Source of the DNA: Apiospora phragmitis | Lineage: Eukaryota; Ascomycota; Sordariomycetes; Amphisphaeriales; Apiosporaceae | DNA: 64,000 nt | Direction: 5' to 3' | Assembly: GCA_038363925.1 (NCBI GenBank) | Contig: JAQQWL010000011.1 | Location: 9,052,001-9,116,000, forward strand | Part shown: positions 62,655 through 64,000 of the stretch, piece by piece | Numbering within the stretch: the first letter of the stretch is position 1 | Layout of the letters: each line of letters begins with the position of its first letter | Made by a program: the position numbers and the translations under genes | Notes under the pieces: generated by a model | Databases searched by the model: none | What the model saw: only the letters and a program-made list of their open reading frames with translations | What the model was told of the DNA's origin: nothing

Positions 62655-64000
62655 TAGAAGCCTTTAGAGTGGCTGTTCTAATATTAGCAGTTTTCTTTTT
62701 AAAGGGAAGATCCTCCTCCTTCCCCTTTACTCTTTACTTTTTATTTACTTATTATATAGGCGAAGCTTTTTAATATATACCTTTATTTATATAGTTAATT
62801 TATTCGTTAAGATAAGTTATTTAAAAGCTTTATTTAAGGATTTTTTTTATAAAAGCGTCCGCCGGGTTATTTCGTTTATTTATTTAATAAATCTTTATTA
62901 TTTCTTTTTTTTTTATACGATTCTTGAAGCGATATAATATTAATTATTAATTATTTCTCGTTTATTATATTAAGCTTTATTAAATACTCGTATAAAGATC
63001 TCGAGTTTATATAAAGGATTATTAGAATTTCTTAAAATTCTAGGCTTTATATAATCTTTTTAAGCGTTATATTTAATACGATACCGTTATTGACGCCGGA
63101 AATTATCCCGTATAACTTATTAATAAGTACGCTTTAAATAACTTTTTTATATTTTATCGAGCTTTAATAAATAATATTACACTAAATTTCGAATCAGTTT
63201 TTTATACGTTCGGTCTTTTAGCCGAGTATAATAAAGTATTCGAATTAAGAAGTTAAGTTTTTATTATTTACGAACGAGCCGTCGATAAAAATATATATTT
63301 TTATATGTTAGAGGTCGAAAGGGATATATTAGAGTCCTTATATCGAGTTCTTAATCTATTAAATAATTCGGGCGTTTAAGTATTCGATATTTTTATCTTT
63401 AAGGGCTTATATTTAAGCTGTGACCGACAGGTTGTACGCTACTTTTAATTAATAGATTAAGACGATATACGCCCCTTTTATATATTAGGAAATATATTGT
63501 TAATCCCGGTCGGTAGTTTTTAAATCTATAAGCTAAAACTATTTAATTTATCTTTTTTATTAGAAGAGGATATTATACGTTTTTAATAAGATTTTATTTC
63601 CGTTAAATTTTACGGGCGTATTTTTTATTAACGTCTTTTTCGGCTTTATACGGAACGTTATTTTTATTAGTTTTTTAATTTTTTTTTTTAAAGAAAAGGT
63701 TTATAACGAAACTAAAGGTATCGTTAATTTATATAATAATAATCTTAAAAATTTTTAAGCCGTTATTTATAAAAAATAAATAAAAGTTATATATAAAAAC
63801 CGTTATTTATAAGTTTTATATATAATATTTATAATATGTTTTAAATTAATATAGTCCGGATTTTATTAAGCCGTATAATAATAATATAATTTATAAAAGC
63901 GTTTTTTTAAAGTATTAAAACTCGAGCTTTTTTAAAAGCTTCGTATATATTATACGAGTAAATTTATTATGCGATTAAATATACGTTTAAGTAATATCCT

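Larger units (their letters stand above)
54804..64000 (-). mobile_element. Copia-type retrotransposon copy A2, interrupted and running off the window
   Basis: The same family as 35,027-40,662. The LTR begins at 54,804 (TGTTAAAT) and is interrupted at about 54,975 by Gypsy element B. It resumes at about 62,655 with AGAAGCCTTTAGAGTGGCTG and ends near 62,683. The internal region continues to the window end. RNase H motifs are readable on the minus strand at about 63,160-62,850 (EYLIKLNIINEK, LQESYKKKEI, NPADAFIK). It is less RIP-mutated than A1 and keeps the 192 bp (63,351-63,542) that A1 has lost. Confidence 0.85.

Noticed and set aside
35230..64000. Mitochondrial DNA inserted in the nucleus as the cause of the AT-rich block
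   Set aside because: LTRs, target duplications, retroelement domains and the CpG-only residue of C all point to RIP-mutated transposons. No mitochondrial genes are visible.
1..64000. CRISPR array or prokaryotic operon
   Set aside because: No regularly spaced direct repeats. Spliced genes and fungal retroelements exclude a prokaryotic origin.

Overview
The window comes from a filamentous ascomycete (Pezizomycotina, most likely a Sordariomycete). Genes have short spliceosomal introns with fungal donor, branch and acceptor sites. They encode fungal families: a Grainyhead/CP2 factor, a Kes1/Osh oxysterol-binding protein, a SLATT-domain protein, a CorA-like protein, and remnants of a polyketide synthase, a P450 and an FAD oxidase. 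The last 29 kb is a transposon island exhausted by repeat-induced point mutation (RIP). Base composition changes sharply near position 35,230, from balanced on the left to strongly AT-rich on the right.

Left part (1-32,120). A Grainyhead/CP2 gene (2,976-6,003, minus) is followed by about 15 kb with no gene I can support, only microsatellites, a 32-A tract and one degenerate tRNA-like sequence. Then come an oxysterol-binding protein gene (21,159-23,005, minus) and a two-transmembrane SLATT-domain gene (24,595-25,958, minus). Two plus-strand loci follow with reading-frame breaks: an unrecognised charged protein (27,712-28,951) and a CorA-like membrane protein (29,829-32,119).

Middle (32,386-41,113). 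This is a graveyard of secondary-metabolism genes, all on the plus strand: a polyketide synthase ketosynthase region, a probable ankyrin-type regulator fragment, the C-terminal part of a cytochrome P450, and the C-terminus of a BBE-like FAD oxidase. One ketosynthase intron contains an exon-sized piece of a SUR7/PalI-like membrane-protein gene. The P450 is cut in two by a 5.6-kb LTR retrotransposon (35,027-40,662) flanked by the target duplication GAACT, and its reading frame resumes on the far side.

Right part (41,217-64,000). A set of nested transposons can be read as an insertion history. A Fot1/pogo-type DNA transposon is interrupted by a Copia element at 41,698, which is interrupted by a Ty3/Gypsy element at 46,062. 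The Gypsy element holds a complete 1.9-kb Fot1-type transposon, a 2.9-kb internally deleted Copia element with target duplication GTATC, and a second copy of the P450-disrupting Copia family from 54,804. That copy is interrupted inside its own LTR by a 7.7-kb Gypsy element and runs off the window. Remaining C is largely in CpG, with CA and TG scarce, as expected after extensive RIP. Two patches keep normal composition: 40,540-41,160, and about 850 bp inside the deleted Copia element.

No intact new multi-gene system is visible. The most notable observations are the P450 split by a retrotransposon, the exon captured in the PKS intron, the five-deep nesting, the RIP-spared patch, and repeated one-base breaks, several of them at G/C homopolymers, that may be assembly errors rather than gene decay.
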